A DNA stretch of 32,851 nt, taken from NCBI GenBank assembly GCA_049999805.1, contig JBNGIO010006237.1:1-32851 (forward strand), in the 5' to 3' direction. The notes beneath the pieces are model-generated. The model worked only from the letters and a program-made list of their open reading frames with translations. It searched no databases and was not told the origin of the DNA. The translations under genes were made by a program, and so were the position numbers. Position 1 is the stretch's first letter, and every line of letters starts with the position of its first letter. This DNA is from Folioceros fuciformis (Eukaryota > Anthocerotophyta > Anthocerotopsida > Anthocerotales). Shown here in pieces: positions 30,535 to 32,851 of this stretch.

Positions 30535-31186
30535 GAGACAAAGCACACTTACTGTAAAAGCTGACAATATGGCGCTGATACTCACGGTAGTGCTCTATCC
30601 TTACTCGTACCATCTTCAGGTGGGTGTAAGAGCACTTATACCACAAAGGGGTACAAGGAATAGCAAAAGAACCAAGGCTCACAATCTTGGTTTCTTCACC
30701 AGAGTGTGTCGGAACTGGAAATATCATCGGCACAGCAAGCCTATGGTCAGAATCAGCATACGCAAACTCACCAGCTTTGAAGTGAAGCTTGTCACTGTGA
30801 TCGCTCCAAAGAGGCCCCTCTTTAAGGGGAGCTGTCTTACACGCAGCGCCAGCCTTTGTCTTACAGGCTGAAGCATCTGATGATCGCCGCTGATCCAGAA
30901 AAGCCTTGGTGGTGCTGCGTGGTCTTCCTCGCAAATGCCTCCCGCTGAGGTCATCTTGAGGAGCAGGAGGAGGCATCTTTGTTGATCCTTGCTGTTGAGA
31001 GGAGGTGGCTGTTCTGGTCGGCTTGCTCACAAACCGCCCTAGCTTGTTACGATGGCAGACGCGGAGCTTTGCAGGAGGGGAGTCAGTGGCTGAGGACAAC
31101 ATCTTGAGATCAGAGATCCTACGCCCCAAGAGCATACAAATAAAGGACTTGAAGCGAGGAGGGATGCTATAAGGGTCGCGACACAC
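30461..31186 (-). CDS. Unrecognised open frame of 241 codons
   Basis: A long open frame on the minus strand, mostly in unique sequence, with its last 25 or so codons running antisense into the broken Copia 3 integrase. The product is basic, with a Gln/Ser/Thr-rich patch after KLGRFVSKPTRTATSSQQQ and no domain I know. Only the part above 30535 could be ancestral. It may be a chance frame, a gene fragment or a piece of another retroelement gag. There is no splice or promoter support. Confidence 0.2.
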   Translation of the reverse strand: MCRDPYSIPPRFKSFICMLLGRRISDLKMLSSATDSPPAKLRVCHRNKLGRFVSKPTRTATSSQQQGSTKMPPPAPQDDLSGRHLRGRPRSTTKAFLDQRRSSDASACKTKAGAACKTAPLKEGPLWSDHSDKLHFKAGEFAYADSDHRLAVPMIFPVPTHSGEETKIVSLGSFAIPCTPLWYKCSYTHLKMVRVRIEHYREYQRHIVSFYSKCALSLIDACMTASFQTTSPLEPVHPQPY

Positions 31187-31740
31187 CTGTTACCCAAGTT
31201 TGTACAGATACGCTCCATCGCGTTTTTTTAAAGGCAAAGGTGTCGGCGCAACCCTGTACATGCACACTATGAAGCTTTCAGCTCAACTCTCAGTCTCGCA
31301 CTCGAGGAGAACCCTAAAGGAAAATCCAACTTAAGTTTGTAAGTGGTCATAATTGATAAATGGCCATAAACAAAACATAATACAAGGAGAAAATTTGGAT
31401 ATTTAATTTATTCATAATCCTCCAAATATGGGATATTGCAGCAATTGCTTTGTCTTCTCATGCAGCTCCAGGTGAGCACTATGGTAGGAGCATCACACAG
31501 GAAGCCTGTCGGGCTATCTCTACTCAGATTTCCCAACAGTCTGTGGCAGATGTGGATGTCCTCAGTAGCGCGTCTGTGTGTATTTGTTTGCACCCTTGTT
31601 CGCGCAAGCTTCTTTTGCCTCAACCTGCCCTTGAATCGGCCAGCCTCTGCTGCAAAGATCACTTGATGTCGCAGATGGACAGCTTCAATCCCCATAATCT
31701 CGGTAGCCTAGGTGTTGAGGAAGGACAGGCGCCCCCAGAT
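30532..31740. other. Unassigned sequence between two Copia remnants
   Basis: It joins the broken end of Copia 3 to the presumed LTR of Copia 4. Apart from the unrecognised minus-strand frame and an AT-rich patch at 31330-31430, I see nothing. Since both neighbours are retroelements, this may be part of a further inserted element whose borders I cannot find. Confidence 0.5.
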
Positions 31741-31999
31741 TGCAAGTGTGCATGCTCAAATTGTGAAGGATACCTCCAGATTAGAGAGTCGGAGCCTCCA
31801 TTGAAGATACCTGCAGCCATGAGTGAGGAGGGGATGCGGCTATCTACACGGGGCGTGGCCATACACCTAGTAGCGGCCCCATGTGTGAAGAGTATGTAAA
31901 ACACACTCAAAATATTTGTCATAAGTGCCTGAGATGCTGGAGGATGAGCACTTGACTTTATGAACCAAACCTGGGGCTAGGATAAGAGGTTATCTTGCA
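31741..31999 (-). repeat. Probable 3' LTR of Copia 4
   Basis: The inner border at 31999 follows the purine tract. The outer border is proposed because the stretch then runs on the minus strand from TGCAAGATAACC to CACACTTGCA, giving 6-bp matching ends TGCAAG/CTTGCA. With no second LTR in view, this cannot be verified. Confidence 0.4.
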
Positions 32000-32011
32000 T
32001 CTGCCCCTAAA
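32000..32011 (-). other. Polypurine tract of Copia 4
   Basis: The minus strand reads TTTAGGGGCAGA just before the presumed LTR start TGCAAG and 22 nt after the RNase H stop, the expected place. Confidence 0.65.
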
Positions 32012-32032
32012 TACCTATATTAGGATTTTGTC

Positions 32033-32851
32033 TTAAGGTGATTTGGACTTAATATCTAAATTGCCCAGACTTTTCATATGTTTATTATGTAATTCCCGAC
32101 TGAGGGATTTGGTTAATAAATCGGATGAGTTATCATGAGTTGGGATATAACTGATATCTATTGTTTTATTTTCTAACATTTCTCTTATGTAGTGATACTC
32201 AACAGCTATATGTTTAGTTCTAGAGTGAAAAACAGGATTTCGTGCAAGTGCAATGGCACCCTGGCTATCACTAAACAAAGATGTAGGCTTAAGTTGAGGA
32301 TGATGAAGTTCACTCAAAACCAACCTAGACCACACTATGTCTTTAGAAACTGAGGTTACTACCCTGTACTTAGATTCAGTACTTGACAAAGCTATAGTAG
32401 GTTGTTTCTTACTTGACCAGGATATTGGTGCTCCTCCCAAGAGTAATACATACCCCAATACAGATTTTCGTGTGTCGGGGTCACCAGCATAGTCGGCATC
32501 AGCATATGCCGTTAGAGTTAATGTGTTGATAGATGGTGTATGCTTCAACATCAGTCCTATGTACATAGTGCCTTTAAGGTATCTAAATATACACTTAACA
32601 AACATCCAGTGCTCATGTCCAGGATTCTCCAAGAATTGTGAGCAAACTGACTTCAAAAGATATATCTGGTCTCGTAAAATTACATAAAAATATTAGGGTG
32701 CCAACAGCATGCCGATATGGAACTATTGACATTTCTAGCTTTTCTTCAGCTGTTTTGGGACTCATATCTAAGTTAAGCCTAACACCACTTGCAAAAGGTG
32801 TGGATGCAGGCTTTGCATCCTCAAGTCCAAATTTAGCTAAACTCTCCTTAA
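32033..32851 (-). pseudogene. Copia 4 reverse transcriptase end and RNase H, partial
   Basis: From the window edge, the minus strand encodes the reverse transcriptase tail (AKPASTPFASGVRLNLDMS, VPYRHAVGTLIFL, TRPDISFEVS). A one-base shift near 32650 then moves to the frame with SQFLENPGHEHW and FRYLKGT. RNase H follows with AYADADYAGDPDTRKSVLGY, SWSSKKQPTIALSSTE, FSDSQGAIALA, HSRTKHIAVEYHYIREM and SSDLLTKSL. In the STEAEY-type motif the second Glu, probably catalytic, is Lys (STESKY). The first and last Asp motifs are present. The copy is inactive. Confidence 0.88.

Larger units (their letters stand above)
31741..32851 (-). mobile_element. Ty1/copia retrotransposon 4, 3' end only (continues past window)
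   Basis: On the minus strand the end of reverse transcriptase, RNase H, a purine tract and a probable 3' LTR follow each other in Copia order. The element enters from the right edge of the window. Its protein is again unlike the other three copies. Confidence 0.85.

Noticed and set aside
31450-31899. 149-codon open frame upstream of and inside the presumed Copia 4 LTR
   Set aside because: No domain is recognised, and it crosses the proposed LTR border; Cys-rich stretches look like chance.

Overview
The window is nuclear DNA from a green plant, probably a non-flowering streptophyte (bryophyte, lycophyte or streptophyte alga); I cannot place it more closely. The reasons are a germin-like protein, a plant C-group Raf-like kinase, plant-type HGSNAT-like and DUF1365 proteins, many short GT-AG introns (mostly about 90-300 nt), and several Ty1/copia elements primed by initiator tRNA-Met. 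A gene of the O6-alkylguanine-DNA alkyltransferase family, not known from flowering plants as far as I recall, points the same way.

Layout. (1) 206-871, minus: an intact single-exon germin-like protein. (2) 872-2111: spacer with a diverged repeat pair and a 21-bp triplication. (3) 2112-7422, plus: a full-length but dead Copia element with both LTRs, PBS, PPT and a scaffold gap. (4) 7423-8538: spacer. (5) About 8539-13571, minus: a second Copia element, cut short in gag at a perfect 34-bp palindrome, split in the integrase by a 379-bp insertion, and holding a second gap. (6) 14482-19818, plus: three intact multi-exon genes in a tight head-to-tail row, namely an HGSNAT-like acetyltransferase (13 exons, 505 aa), a DUF1365 protein (5 exons, 355 aa) and an MGMT-type DNA repair protein (2 exons, 171 aa), with only 85 and 242 bp between coding regions. 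(7) 22341-25012, plus: a 6-exon Raf-like kinase of 560 aa ending in a CaaX box. (8) 26391-27368: AT-rich repeats, a 28-bp minisatellite and a TA microsatellite. (9) About 27567-30531, plus: the 5' part of a third Copia element. (10) 30532-31740: unexplained sequence. (11) About 31741-32851, minus: the 3' end of a fourth Copia element that runs off the window.

The exon models were built by hand from splice sites, codon phase and conserved family motifs; every junction keeps the frame. The five host genes look intact. All four Copia copies carry disabling lesions, and no two are close copies of each other. The most unusual points are the kinase's predicted prenylation signal, the compact three-gene row that includes the alkyltransferase, and two assembly gaps whose edges are exact duplicates and so are probably artefacts.
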